Shown: piece after piece, positions 17,656 through 25,722 of the stretch | Layout of the letters: each line of letters begins with the position of its first letter | Position numbering within the stretch: the first letter of the stretch is position 1 | Assembly: GCF_001645125.1 (NCBI RefSeq) | Contig: NZ_LXKA01000154.1 | Span: 1-64,000, forward strand | DNA: 64,000 bases | Direction of reading: 5' to 3' | Source of the DNA: Paraburkholderia ginsengiterrae | GTDB taxonomy: Bacteria; Pseudomonadota; Gammaproteobacteria; Burkholderiales; Burkholderiaceae | Made by a program: the position numbers and the translations under genes | Notes under the pieces: model-generated | Told to the model about the DNA's origin: nothing | The model's input: only the letters and a program-made list of their open reading frames with translations | The model's database searches: none

Positions 17656-18681
17656 ATGAACGTTCGATCGTTGGGCGCGCTCGCGCTCGTTTGCACGGCC
17701 GCATGGGCCATGACGCCTCGCGCCGCGCAGGCGCAAACATCAGTCACGCTGTATGGACTCGTCGGGCTGGACATCGCCAGCAGCAAACGCAGCAACGGCC
17801 CGACGGCCGCGTTCGCCGAACAGAGCCCCGGCCTCACCGCGCCGTACTGGGGCATCCGTGTCAACGAGGAACTCGGCGCGGGTTATCGCGCGATCGCCGT
17901 GCTCGAGAGCTTCTTCCAGCCGACCAGCGGCGGCATCGGCCGCACCGCCGCCGACCCGTTCTGGGGACGCAATTCCTACGTCGGCATTGCCGGGCCGTTC
18001 GGGCGCGTCACGCTCGGGCGGCACACCAACCTGCTGTACCTCGCCGAGCAGGTCGCCAATCCGTTCCAGGCGTCGATCCTGTTCTCGCCGCTCGTCATGC
18101 AGACCTTTACCGCGCCGTATGGCGGCTCGATGCTGGGCGACAGCGTGTGGAACAACGGCATCCAGTACACCAGCCCGAATCTGAACGGACTCACGGCGAC
18201 GGCCGTCTACGCGCCGGGCGGCTTCGCGGGCGCGAACGGGACGTACAACGCCGCTCTGTCCACGCTCTACGCCGGCGGTTCGCTCACCGCTGTCGCAACC
18301 GTACAACGCACACGCGTAGTTGCCGGTGTCGCGTCGCCGACACAGAACGCGTACCTCGTCGGCGGAGCGTACGATTTTTCGCTCTTCAAGGTGTATGGCG
18401 CGCTGCAAGGACTGCGCACGGATTCGACGGGCATCGGCGCGCACACCTATGAAGCCGGCCTCGCCGTGCCGCTCACGCCTGTGCTCACCGCCCTCGCCGA
18501 ATGGGCCTACACGCGCCGCAGCGCGCCGCACAACGCCGCCACCGGCCGCAATACGGGCTCCGCGGGCCTCGACTACGTGCTGTCCAAACGCACCGATCTG
18601 TACCTGCTCACCGTCTGTGACCGGCTCTCCGGCCACGGCACCGCAATGACTTATGCAGGAGGAATCCGGCATCTGTTTTGA
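17656..18681 (+). CDS. Gram-negative porin (Burkholderia-type)
   Basis: A 341-residue trimeric-porin family protein: signal peptide ending AAQAQTS, first strand VTLYGLVGLDI and a C-terminal aromatic (GGIRHLF) as needed for Bam recognition. Between them are many amphipathic strands and the LSKRTDLYLL motif shared by beta-proteobacterial porins. It probably admits the pathway substrate through the outer membrane, as it follows the VOC-dehydrogenase pair on the same strand. It is only distantly similar to the next porin. Confidence 0.9.
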   Translation: MNVRSLGALALVCTAAWAMTPRAAQAQTSVTLYGLVGLDIASSKRSNGPTAAFAEQSPGLTAPYWGIRVNEELGAGYRAIAVLESFFQPTSGGIGRTAADPFWGRNSYVGIAGPFGRVTLGRHTNLLYLAEQVANPFQASILFSPLVMQTFTAPYGGSMLGDSVWNNGIQYTSPNLNGLTATAVYAPGGFAGANGTYNAALSTLYAGGSLTAVATVQRTRVVAGVASPTQNAYLVGGAYDFSLFKVYGALQGLRTDSTGIGAHTYEAGLAVPLTPVLTALAEWAYTRRSAPHNAATGRNTGSAGLDYVLSKRTDLYLLTVCDRLSGHGTAMTYAGGIRHLF

Positions 18682-18728
18682 CGCGCAATGCCATTCGGGT
18701 CAACCCGCTATAACCAAATCGCTGTTTT

Positions 18729-18795
18729 GTATAAAAAAATAAAGCTCGGAATCCAAATTTTTGCATGGGTATAATTTTTACCAGATTGTGTATAC
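18729..18795 (+). promoter_or_regulatory. GTATAA/GTATAC sites upstream of second porin
   Basis: GTATAA at 18729 and 18769 (40 bp apart) and GTATAC at 18790-18795 inside the palindrome GTGTATACAC. This AT-rich stretch is the only space for a promoter of the porin-LVIVD unit. The sites resemble those at 12951-12996 and 16038-16063. Confidence 0.5.
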
Positions 18796-18881
18796 ACGAC
18801 GAGAAACGCCGTACCGTGGCTGTCGAGCGCGCCGACAGCTCTCACCCACACGAAAAGAACGACGATCTGTTTGGAGACTGA

Positions 18882-19922
18882 ATGAAAAAGACCACACTCG
18901 TGTCAGGCGCCTTGATGCTCGCGTGCGCCGGGGCACATGCTCAGTCGAGCGTCTGGCTGTCAGGTTTTGTGGACCTGAACATCGAACATCTGATCTCTTC
19001 CGGCTCCGGCGGCAACGTGACGCGCATGTCGAGCGGCGGCCTGAACAACTCGCGCTTCAACCTGAGCGGCGTCGAGGACCTGGGCGGCGGCAACAAGGCG
19101 GTGTTCACCATCGAGCCGATGTTCTCCGCCAACACCGGCGTGCAGTCGGCGCAGTTTCGCCAGTCGTTCGTAGGCCTGAAGGGCAACTGGGGTGAAATCA
19201 CAATGGGCCGCCAGTTCACGCCTTCATACTGGATCGCCGGCTACGCGGACCCGAGCTGGGCCGCCGACTTCAGCATGGTCAACAACATGGAGTTCTTCTA
19301 TGCGTCGTATCGCGTGGACAACGCGATCCAGTACAAGACGCCGAACTTCTTCGGCTTTACCGGGCGGATCATGGCGACCACCGGCGTAGGCGACAGCACG
19401 CGCGCCGGACGATTCTTCAGCACCGCTATCGAATACCGGCACGGTCCGATCTTTGCGGGTGCGGTGAGCGAGTTGCAGTACACGCGGGATATCTTCAAGT
19501 CGTCGCAGATCCATTCCTCGCGCGACAACTATTTCTCGGCGGTGTACAGGTTCGGCGGTTTCGAGCCGACGGTGATCTATCACACGTACAACGGCTATTA
19601 CGCGTATCCGCCCTACGTCGCGTTCAATTCGCAAGGCTGGGATGCGCAGATCGGCGCGCGCTGGAACATCGACGGATTCAATCGCGTGTATCTGAGCCTC
19701 GTGCATCGTCACGACGACAACAACGTGAAGATCTCCACCGCCAATGGCGGCGTGATCGGCTTCATTCATGCACTCTCGAAACGCACCGACCTGTATACGA
19801 CTTTTGCGCACGTGCAGCATAAGCACGACGTGCCCATTCCCTATCCGGTGACGTTCCAGGTCTACCCGAACGGCGGACAGAACCCAAGCGGCTTCCAGTT
19901 CGGTATCCGTCACGCGTTCTAA
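18882..19922 (+). CDS. Gram-negative porin (second copy)
   Basis: A 346-residue porin: signal peptide MKKTTLVSGALMLACAGAHAQ, first strand SVWLSGFVDLNIE, internal LSGVEDLGGGNKAVF and GNWGEITMGRQF strands, LSKRTDLYTTFAHV and a terminal Phe (GIRHAF). All are typical of beta-proteobacterial general porins. It has its own GTATAC-type promoter region and is followed 19 bp later by the LVIVD gene, behind an AAGGAGG ribosome site, so the two form one unit. Confidence 0.92.
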   Translation: MKKTTLVSGALMLACAGAHAQSSVWLSGFVDLNIEHLISSGSGGNVTRMSSGGLNNSRFNLSGVEDLGGGNKAVFTIEPMFSANTGVQSAQFRQSFVGLKGNWGEITMGRQFTPSYWIAGYADPSWAADFSMVNNMEFFYASYRVDNAIQYKTPNFFGFTGRIMATTGVGDSTRAGRFFSTAIEYRHGPIFAGAVSELQYTRDIFKSSQIHSSRDNYFSAVYRFGGFEPTVIYHTYNGYYAYPPYVAFNSQGWDAQIGARWNIDGFNRVYLSLVHRHDDNNVKISTANGGVIGFIHALSKRTDLYTTFAHVQHKHDVPIPYPVTFQVYPNGGQNPSGFQFGIRHAF

Positions 19923-19941
19923 TATAAAAAGGAGGAAGCTG

Positions 19942-21741
19942 ATGCTTCGCAAACGCAATTTGAAATCATCTCTCGCAATTGGCGCGGTGCTGGCGTTCAT
20001 GTCGGCGGCGGCCTGCGCCAGCGGCGAAGCCGCATCTGAGGCGCCCGCTGCCGCCGTTGCCGCCGCGGCTTCGGGCGCGCAAATCACGCCCGGCACGCCG
20101 AACGTGAAGGACCCCTATCTCGCCGCGTGGCTGCGTCTCACGCCCGATCGCCGGCCTGCACCGCTGAAGCCCGGGGTCGATTACGGCATGGACCCGGCGA
20201 CCGGCCAGTTCGTGTGGCCGAAGGCCACGCCCGAAGTGCATCAGGGCCAGCGTTTCCCCGGCGAGATGAGCACGTGGGACAAGAAGAGCTATGCCAAGGA
20301 CGTGACGGTTCTGGCGTTCTATCCGCTCGTCGATTCGCCCTTTCACGCGTGGAACAACATTGCCGACTTCGACGGGCGCCGTTATCTCTACATTCACGAC
20401 CGCGACTATCTGCGCATCATGGACGTCACCGACCCCGCCAACGGCAAGGTGGTGTTTTCGCAGGGCGGCACGTGGGGCCCCAAAGGACCGACCGAACACT
20501 TCGACCCGAACAACGTGCATGACTATCTGGGCGGCGCCACCATCGCCTGGAGCAGGAAGCTCGGCAAGCCGGTGCTGGTCGCCTCGTTCGAGATCGGCCG
20601 CTATGGCCTGATGACCGAGAAGATCGACCAGCCGGACAAGGTCGAGGCGCAACGCCACTACAACGAACTCAAGGGCTTCAAGGTCTTCGAAATGGACGGC
20701 CCGCTGCCGAGCCAGTGGAAGCTGATCGCCACGCGCACGACCGACTACAAACATCCCGATGCGCCGATCGGTCAGCAGCAAGGCTCCGGCTCGCTCGATG
20801 CGCCGGAATACTACGGCGGCAAGTACATGATCCTGTCGGCCGCGCCGGACGACAGCTATGGCTTGACCGAGTACCCGAACTATCTGTACTCGCCCGGCTA
20901 TCAGGTCTGGGACATGTCGGACCCGGCCGATCCGAAGTTCGTCTCGCAGATCGCGGTGCCTGGACAGATTATCGGCAACGAGGCACATGAGCAGGCCTAC
21001 CTGACCAATCCGCGCGCGGGCAACCGCACCTCGTGGATGGGCTCGCGCATTCCAATTTTCCTGCCGAAGCCGCTGGAGCAAGGCGGCAAGATCGGCTTCG
21101 GCGCGATGGGCGGCCTCGGCCTCTACTCGTTCGATCTGTCGAACCCGGCCAAGCCGAAGGTGCTCGGCAATGTGAATACCGCGCCGAGTTTCGCCGGCAC
21201 CGAATACGACAATGCCGACGTGAGCCAGTACGAGCGCACCGGCTACGTGCTGACGAGCGGCTATCCGATGAACCGCGACTGCTACGAGCCGTATAAGGAC
21301 ATCTTTGTGGTCGACGCGCGCGATCCGTCGCATCTGCGGGTCGCGGCCAAACTGCCTCAGCCGACGCCGCCAGAAGGTGCGCCGTTCACGAGCTTCTGCC
21401 AGCGCGGCGGCAACTTCGGACCGAAGCGCTCGAACGCGATCGGCCAGCCGGGCGGCTCGCGCCAGGGCGTGATTCCTTATTCGTTCTACAACGCCGGCGT
21501 GCAGATTTTCGACGTGCGCAATCCGGAGAAGCCGACCATTGCCGGCTATTTCGTACCGGCGCTGGCGGACGAAAGCGAGCTGCCGAGCTACACGCTGGGC
21601 AAGGGCGTGCTCGCTATTTATACGGAGTACGACCGAAACATCATCTGGGCGTTTACGGAGAATGGCGCGTACGCACTGTCGACGCCATTGCTCGGCAAGC
21701 CGATGATGGGCGCGCCGGCCAAACCCTGGCCGCCGCGGTAA
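19942..21741 (+). CDS. Secreted LVIVD-repeat beta-propeller-like protein
   Basis: A 599-residue exported protein. A signal peptide (KSSLAIGAVLAFMSAAACAS; the Cys could serve as a weak lipobox) precedes repeated LVIVD-type blades: YLRIMDVTDPANGKVV, YQVWDMSDPADPKFV, LYSFDLSNPAKPKVLG, IFVVDARDPSHLRVA and VQIFDVRNPEKPTIAG. Such repeats are thought to form a propeller of unknown biochemical role. AAGGAGG lies just upstream of ATG 19942. Coupling to a porin suggests a role in substrate capture or periplasmic processing; there is no clear catalytic motif. A terminator follows. Confidence 0.8.
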   Translation: MLRKRNLKSSLAIGAVLAFMSAAACASGEAASEAPAAAVAAAASGAQITPGTPNVKDPYLAAWLRLTPDRRPAPLKPGVDYGMDPATGQFVWPKATPEVHQGQRFPGEMSTWDKKSYAKDVTVLAFYPLVDSPFHAWNNIADFDGRRYLYIHDRDYLRIMDVTDPANGKVVFSQGGTWGPKGPTEHFDPNNVHDYLGGATIAWSRKLGKPVLVASFEIGRYGLMTEKIDQPDKVEAQRHYNELKGFKVFEMDGPLPSQWKLIATRTTDYKHPDAPIGQQQGSGSLDAPEYYGGKYMILSAAPDDSYGLTEYPNYLYSPGYQVWDMSDPADPKFVSQIAVPGQIIGNEAHEQAYLTNPRAGNRTSWMGSRIPIFLPKPLEQGGKIGFGAMGGLGLYSFDLSNPAKPKVLGNVNTAPSFAGTEYDNADVSQYERTGYVLTSGYPMNRDCYEPYKDIFVVDARDPSHLRVAAKLPQPTPPEGAPFTSFCQRGGNFGPKRSNAIGQPGGSRQGVIPYSFYNAGVQIFDVRNPEKPTIAGYFVPALADESELPSYTLGKGVLAIYTEYDRNIIWAFTENGAYALSTPLLGKPMMGAPAKPWPPR

Positions 21742-21775
21742 GTTTGTTTTGAGGTGGGTTGCTTGAGTGCTTTGG

Positions 21776-21808
21776 CCCGCCGGCGGTTTTCGCTGGCGGG
21801 ATTTTTTT
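21776..21808 (+). terminator. Rho-independent terminator after the porin-LVIVD unit
   Basis: A 10-bp stem (21776-21785 with 21791-21800, one G.U pair), 5-base loop GTTTT, then ATTTTTTT. It lies 35 bp after the LVIVD stop. Confidence 0.88.
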
Positions 21809-21884
21809 AGCACAGTTGCTTGGAGGCTTCTTCGCCTGCGCGGTGCCCTATCGCGCTAGCGCCCTGGCGCCCTTTCGGCCGGAT

Positions 21885-23000
21885 CTATTGAGTACGTCCC
21901 GTCGCATCCTTCAGCGCGACGGAAAATGCCAGGCGGCCGATTTCCACGCCCATGGTGTTGAGCATTCGCGGCGCGTGAAACGACGCGAGCGCCGCGCGCT
22001 GCTCCGCCGTTCCAATGTCCAGCAGCCGCAGCAGTTCCGCTGCGACCGCATACAGTATGCCCACGTTGCCGTCCTCAACCTTCACGGCAATGCCAAGCGC
22101 GCCGTTCGCTCCGGCCTTCTCCGTCTGCCGTGACGCGCGCACACCGATCGCATAACTGCCGTCCGCGCCGACCTTGCCGATCAAGGCGCCGTCGAAGGCG
22201 CGCATCAGTTCCGTGCAGAACCGGCCCTCGCCGCCGACCAGTTCCGGATACGCAGCCATCGCGCGATAGATGCGCGCAAGCGCCGCCGTGCGCGGGGTAA
22301 TGGACTGGGAGGGCTGGGACTGGGACTCCGATTGCTCCACCGCGTCCTGCGAGGCGGCCAGCTTCGCGAACAGGCGCGCGAGGCGGTCCAGAGGAAACGC
22401 CGGGGTCGGCAGATTGCAGCCGTCCGTGGCCCATTGCACAGCCTCGTCCGGCAGATCGCACACTTGCGCGACCGTGTGCTTCACACGCACCTGCAACGGA
22501 TGCCCGGGCAGTTCATAGCCCTCGATTGCCGCGCCGATCGACCGTGCGCCGGCCAGCATGCCGGCGTGCTTGCCGGAACAGTTGCTGCACACGGCGCCTG
22601 GCTTGAAGTCGCGTTTCAGCCAGTCAACGTAGACGGCATCGGACAATGGCGGATGGCCGCCGCAGCGCAGATCCGCTTCACTCGCCTGCGCCTTGGCCAG
22701 CATCTGGCGCGTGCGCTCGATGTGACGCGGCTCGCTGCTGTGCGAAGCGCACATCAGTGCAAGGTCGGCCTCGTCGAAACCGAAACGCTCCAGCGCGCCG
22801 GTCTCCAGCACTGCCAACGCTTGCGCGGGTTTCGCGGCGGAACGCGCCAGCGTCATGCGCGACGGGTCGCCGAACGACGCCAGCAGACGGCCGCTTGCGT
22901 CGACAATGGCGACGTGCGCCAGATGGGTGTTCTCAATCGAATCGCCGCGGTAGACGGTCGCCGCGATGGGCGCGATGGGTGCGATTTCATGCAGGCTCAT
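21885..23000 (-). CDS. Class 3 L-asparaginase (Rhizobium etli ReAV type)
   Basis: Hydrolyses L-Asn to Asp and ammonia. The 371-residue protein has the set known from R. etli ReAV, at a constant offset of +6: Ser54-x-x-Lys57 (RSAAKP), Ser86 (CASHSS), Cys141 and Lys144 (CSGKH) and Cys195 (TDGCN). Those residues form the nucleophile pair and zinc site in ReAV. A Ser/Gln-rich insertion (SESQSQPSQS) sits near residue 225. ATG 23000 has GGGGAA upstream. It lies 79 bp after the HrpB1-like gene on the same strand, so readthrough from the PIP promoter at 23590 is possible, though the gene may be unrelated to the T3SS. Confidence 0.85.
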   Translation of the reverse strand: MSLHEIAPIAPIAATVYRGDSIENTHLAHVAIVDASGRLLASFGDPSRMTLARSAAKPAQALAVLETGALERFGFDEADLALMCASHSSEPRHIERTRQMLAKAQASEADLRCGGHPPLSDAVYVDWLKRDFKPGAVCSNCSGKHAGMLAGARSIGAAIEGYELPGHPLQVRVKHTVAQVCDLPDEAVQWATDGCNLPTPAFPLDRLARLFAKLAASQDAVEQSESQSQPSQSITPRTAALARIYRAMAAYPELVGGEGRFCTELMRAFDGALIGKVGADGSYAIGVRASRQTEKAGANGALGIAVKVEDGNVGILYAVAAELLRLLDIGTAEQRAALASFHAPRMLNTMGVEIGRLAFSVALKDATGRTQ

Positions 23001-23079
23001 GCTGGTGTTCCCCGTGATCGCTCAATGGTTGCGAGCGCATTGAAGCACGCTCGCGGCGGCCAGCGTATCACAGCACCTA

Positions 23080-23487
23080 TCACAGCACTTCGGCGATCCG
23101 TTCGGCGACCGACTCCCCGCTCACCTCCAGGAACCTGGCGGCAATCGCAATCCCGGTCGCATCGCCGCTGCGCAGAACCGCGGCGACGCAGCGGCGCCAG
23201 TCCTTGTCGCCCAGAACGTAGAGACACCAGCCCTGCAACGCGAGGATAGCCGGCGAGCCCGGATCGTGTTCTTCGATGTGAATCAGCAGGCGCAGCGCCT
23301 CGATCCACCTGCGCGAATTGACGTACAGGCGCACTTCGCAGATATCGACCGCCGCCTGCTTCGGGTGGAGCAGGCGCAATGCCAGCAGCAGTTCCTCGAG
23401 GTCGGCATGCGCCCCCACTCTGAGCCCCGCGCTAAAGATGGACAGCAGCACGCCGAGCACCTTCGGACCGCATTCAATGTTCGTCAT
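23080..23487 (-). CDS. HrpB1/HrpK-family T3SS protein, second copy
   Basis: A 135-residue TPR-like protein of the HrpB1/HrpK family: LRLLHPKQAAVDICEVRLYVNSRRWIEALRLL matches the pattern ALRVLRPKMAELETVDAVLHMQRGNWDDAIQVF of the core HrpB1 at 51437-52006, and both end the domain with a W(R)R...A segment. HrpB1 proteins are small Hrp2 components or secretion aids. ATG 23487 has GAGGACG upstream. A perfect PIP box at 23566-23590 faces it. It is shorter than the core copy, lacking the acidic tail. It may be a specialised partner of the nearby harpin or effectors. Confidence 0.72.
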   Translation of the reverse strand: MTNIECGPKVLGVLLSIFSAGLRVGAHADLEELLLALRLLHPKQAAVDICEVRLYVNSRRWIEALRLLIHIEEHDPGSPAILALQGWCLYVLGDKDWRRCVAAVLRSGDATGIAIAARFLEVSGESVAERIAEVL

Positions 23488-23529
23488 GTTTCGTCCTCGC
23501 GAACGTGGCCTGGCCGCATCCGACCTTTC

Positions 23530-23590
23530 ATTGTCCCAGCGACGCCGTGGCATCGCGAGGCCAATGCGAAAAACCCGTCACGCAGGCGAA
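23530..23590 (-). promoter_or_regulatory. PIP box and -10 for the HrpB1-like gene
   Basis: On the minus strand, TTCGC-N15-TTCGC (23590-23566), then N30 and GACAAT (23535-23530). Both half-sites are perfect; the hexamer misses only the pyrimidine at position 1 of the YANNNT consensus. With the divergent box at 23668-23692 it fills most of the 315-bp gap 23488-23802. Confidence 0.8.
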
Positions 23591-23667
23591 GTCCCGGGCC
23601 CCGTCTTCCGTCACGCCGGACGAAACGACCGGCCCCGTTCGCGGCCTATCGACCGCTCACGCGCAAA

Positions 23668-23728
23668 TTCGCAGCGCGGCACCTCACTTCGCATCCGTCG
23701 ACGCATCCCAAACGCAATCCCATACCCT
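23668..23728 (+). promoter_or_regulatory. PIP box and -10 for the harpin gene
   Basis: TTCGC (23668-23672)-N15-TTCGC (23688-23692)-N30-TACCCT (23723-23728), a full match to the HrpB/HrpX-type promoter TTCGB-N15-TTCGB-N30-32-YANNNT, 75 bp before the harpin start. Confidence 0.9.
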
Positions 23729-23802
23729 TTTCGCTGGGACGGCGCGCGCCATCGACTCCGCCGACTCCCCCGGCATCCGAAAGTCCAACTTGCGAGAGAA
23801 CC

Positions 23803-24387
23803 ATGGCCAACAACGCGATTACGTCACAGTTTCTGAACAACGACTCGTCGATGTACGACATGAACTTCAACGGCTCCCAGTCCACCGGCGGAGCGAACAG
23901 CGGAGAAGAACAGCAGCTCATCTCCGACATTGAAAAGCTCTTTTCCGAAATGAGCAGCAACAATGGCTCCGGTTCCCCCCAGAACAACAGCCCGTACGAC
24001 CCGGCCACGTTCATGAACAAGGGCGGTAACCAGGGCGTGGGCGGCAATCAGAATTTCAACCTCGGCCAGAACGAAGGGCAAGGCCAGGGCGGCTTCCGCG
24101 ACGTCAAGATCAACTCGGGCGCCGGCGGTGAAGCATTGCATCTGAAAGAAGGACCGGACGGCACGCTCTACAACGGTAGCGGCAATTCGGTGGGCGTGAT
24201 CGGCGCGGACGGCAGCGTCACGCTCAATTCCGGCGCCACCAAGGAGATCAACCGTCTCCAGACCGGCGGCAATCCCCTCGGGCTGCCTCTGGTGCAAGGC
24301 AGCAAGGGCGATGGCGGCAACGTCACGTTCTCGTCCTCGCAAGTCAGTGTGGAAGACGGCGACCTGAATCAGCAGAACGACTTCTGA
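23803..24387 (+). CDS. Harpin-like secreted protein
   Basis: A 194-residue Gly/Asn/Gln/Ser-rich acidic protein without Cys. The N-terminus (MANNAITSQFLNNDSS) is hydrophilic and Asn/Ser-rich, fitting a T3SS signal; a short amphipathic helix (EQQLISDIEKLFSEMS) is followed by low-complexity sequence rich in GGNQGVGGNQN-like stretches. This is harpin composition (PopA/Hpa1 type), not proof of function. ATG 23803 has GAGAGAA upstream and a perfect PIP promoter. P450 lies next on the same strand. Harpins act outside the cell on plant walls or membranes and help translocation. Confidence 0.72.
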   Translation: MANNAITSQFLNNDSSMYDMNFNGSQSTGGANSGEEQQLISDIEKLFSEMSSNNGSGSPQNNSPYDPATFMNKGGNQGVGGNQNFNLGQNEGQGQGGFRDVKINSGAGGEALHLKEGPDGTLYNGSGNSVGVIGADGSVTLNSGATKEINRLQTGGNPLGLPLVQGSKGDGGNVTFSSSQVSVEDGDLNQQNDF

Positions 24388-24401
24388 TCGTGCCGGTCAT
24401 G

Positions 24402-24435
24402 GCCGCACCCCGTCTAGTCCAAGGCAGGGTGCGGC
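24402..24435 (+). other. Hairpin between harpin and P450 genes
   Basis: GCCGCACCC (24402-24410) pairs perfectly with GGGTGCGGC (24427-24435) across a 16-base loop, with no T-run after it. It may stabilise the harpin mRNA or reduce readthrough into P450. Confidence 0.5.
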
Positions 24436-24516
24436 TCGTGCGCCTCGCCCTCCCCGCGCTGTCCTGTGCCTGACGCCCAAGTCCTACCCACCCCGCTCCC
24501 ACCAATTGAACCCGAC

Positions 24517-25722
24517 ATGACACTGGACACACTGGACCTGGAACTACGCAGCGTCTTGCCGTCGATCATGGGCAGCGGATTCGACGATCCGTATCCTGTC
24601 TATGCATACCTGCGCGAGAACTGTCCCGTGCATCGCGATGCGAGCGGCGTGTGGCTGCTCTCGTCGCACGCGCTGATCACACGCATGCTCGACGACCGCC
24701 ATTTCTCCGCGCGCCCACCGGCGATGCAGCCGGGGGCCGGCGACCCGCTCGGCTACGCCGGCATGATCGTGTTCCAGCACGGCGACGACCACGAGCGCCT
24801 GCGGCGCTTGCTTGCACCGCTGTTCTCGCGCAAGTCGCTCGCGCGCCTGCAGGATTTTATCGATGCCGACATCGCCCGCCTGCTCGCGCCGTTGCAGCAC
24901 GCGGGACGTTTCGATCTCGTCGCCGAAGTCGCCAGCGTGCTGCCGCTGCGCACGATCTGCCATCTGCTCGGCTTTCCGGAGTCGAACGCCGCGAACTATC
25001 TGCAAGCCTCGATGGGCGCGTGGCAACTGATCAGCGGCGCGCAGCTCACGGCCGGGCAACGCGCCCACGCGATGGCGCAGACCCAAGCCTTTCTCGACCA
25101 TATCGACACGCTCGTGCGCGCAATCGATCCGGACCGCTCGCCCGATCATCCGGTCGCCTGGTTCCTGCAACTCGAACGAGAAGGCGAGTTCACGCGTCGT
25201 GAGATGCTGGTCAACATTCTGTTTCTGTTTATCGCGGGCTATGGCACGACCTTGCTGACTATCGGCAATAGCGTGGGCGCCGCATTGCGCGATACGCGCG
25301 CGTGGCGCACGTTGCTAGACGAGCCTGCGCTGGTTCCGCAAGCGGTGCGCGAGCTTTACCGCTACGATCCCGCGGTGCAGGGAATCTTTCGTTATGCCTG
25401 GCAAGACACCGAATTCGAAGGTCAACTGATCCGGCGCGGCGAACTGGCCGTGTTGCTACTAGGCGCGGCCAATCGCGATCCGGCCGAGTTCGCGTCGCCC
25501 AACGAAATCGACTTGGCGCGTGCCCAGGGCCGCTCATTGACCTTCGGCGCGGGACCGCATAGCTGCATGGGCCTCTCGCTCGCGCGGATGCAGCTCGAAT
25601 CGCTGCTGCATGCGCTGCTGCAACGCATGCCCGATCTGCAACTGGCCGCCGCCGGATCGCGGCGTCTGCAGCGCGGCACGTTTCATGGCTTCGATCAGCT
25701 CTGGCTCGAACGGCCGTCCTGA
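24517..25722 (+). CDS. Cytochrome P450
   Basis: A soluble bacterial P450 of 401 residues from ATG 24517 (a GTG at 24466 would add 17). The I-helix oxygen-binding motif is AGYGTT, the ExxR motif is ELYR, and the haem loop is FGAGPHSCMG with the Cys thiolate. There is no membrane anchor, so it needs a ferredoxin or similar donor, not encoded nearby. It follows the PIP-driven harpin gene by 129 bp on the same strand and overlaps the translocon-like gene tail to tail by 28 bp. It may oxidise a small molecule made in the host-associated state; substrate unknown. Confidence 0.92.
   Translation: MTLDTLDLELRSVLPSIMGSGFDDPYPVYAYLRENCPVHRDASGVWLLSSHALITRMLDDRHFSARPPAMQPGAGDPLGYAGMIVFQHGDDHERLRRLLAPLFSRKSLARLQDFIDADIARLLAPLQHAGRFDLVAEVASVLPLRTICHLLGFPESNAANYLQASMGAWQLISGAQLTAGQRAHAMAQTQAFLDHIDTLVRAIDPDRSPDHPVAWFLQLEREGEFTRREMLVNILFLFIAGYGTTLLTIGNSVGAALRDTRAWRTLLDEPALVPQAVRELYRYDPAVQGIFRYAWQDTEFEGQLIRRGELAVLLLGAANRDPAEFASPNEIDLARAQGRSLTFGAGPHSCMGLSLARMQLESLLHALLQRMPDLQLAAAGSRRLQRGTFHGFDQLWLERPS

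Noticed and set aside
19966-21813. 615-codon minus-strand frame
   Set aside because: Antisense shadow of the LVIVD protein, whose blades and signal peptide are clear; the frame also crosses the terminator.
23638-23672. Extra TTCGC half-site 25 bp before the harpin PIP box
   Set aside because: Spacing is N25, not N15; the downstream pair 23668-23692 already fits perfectly.
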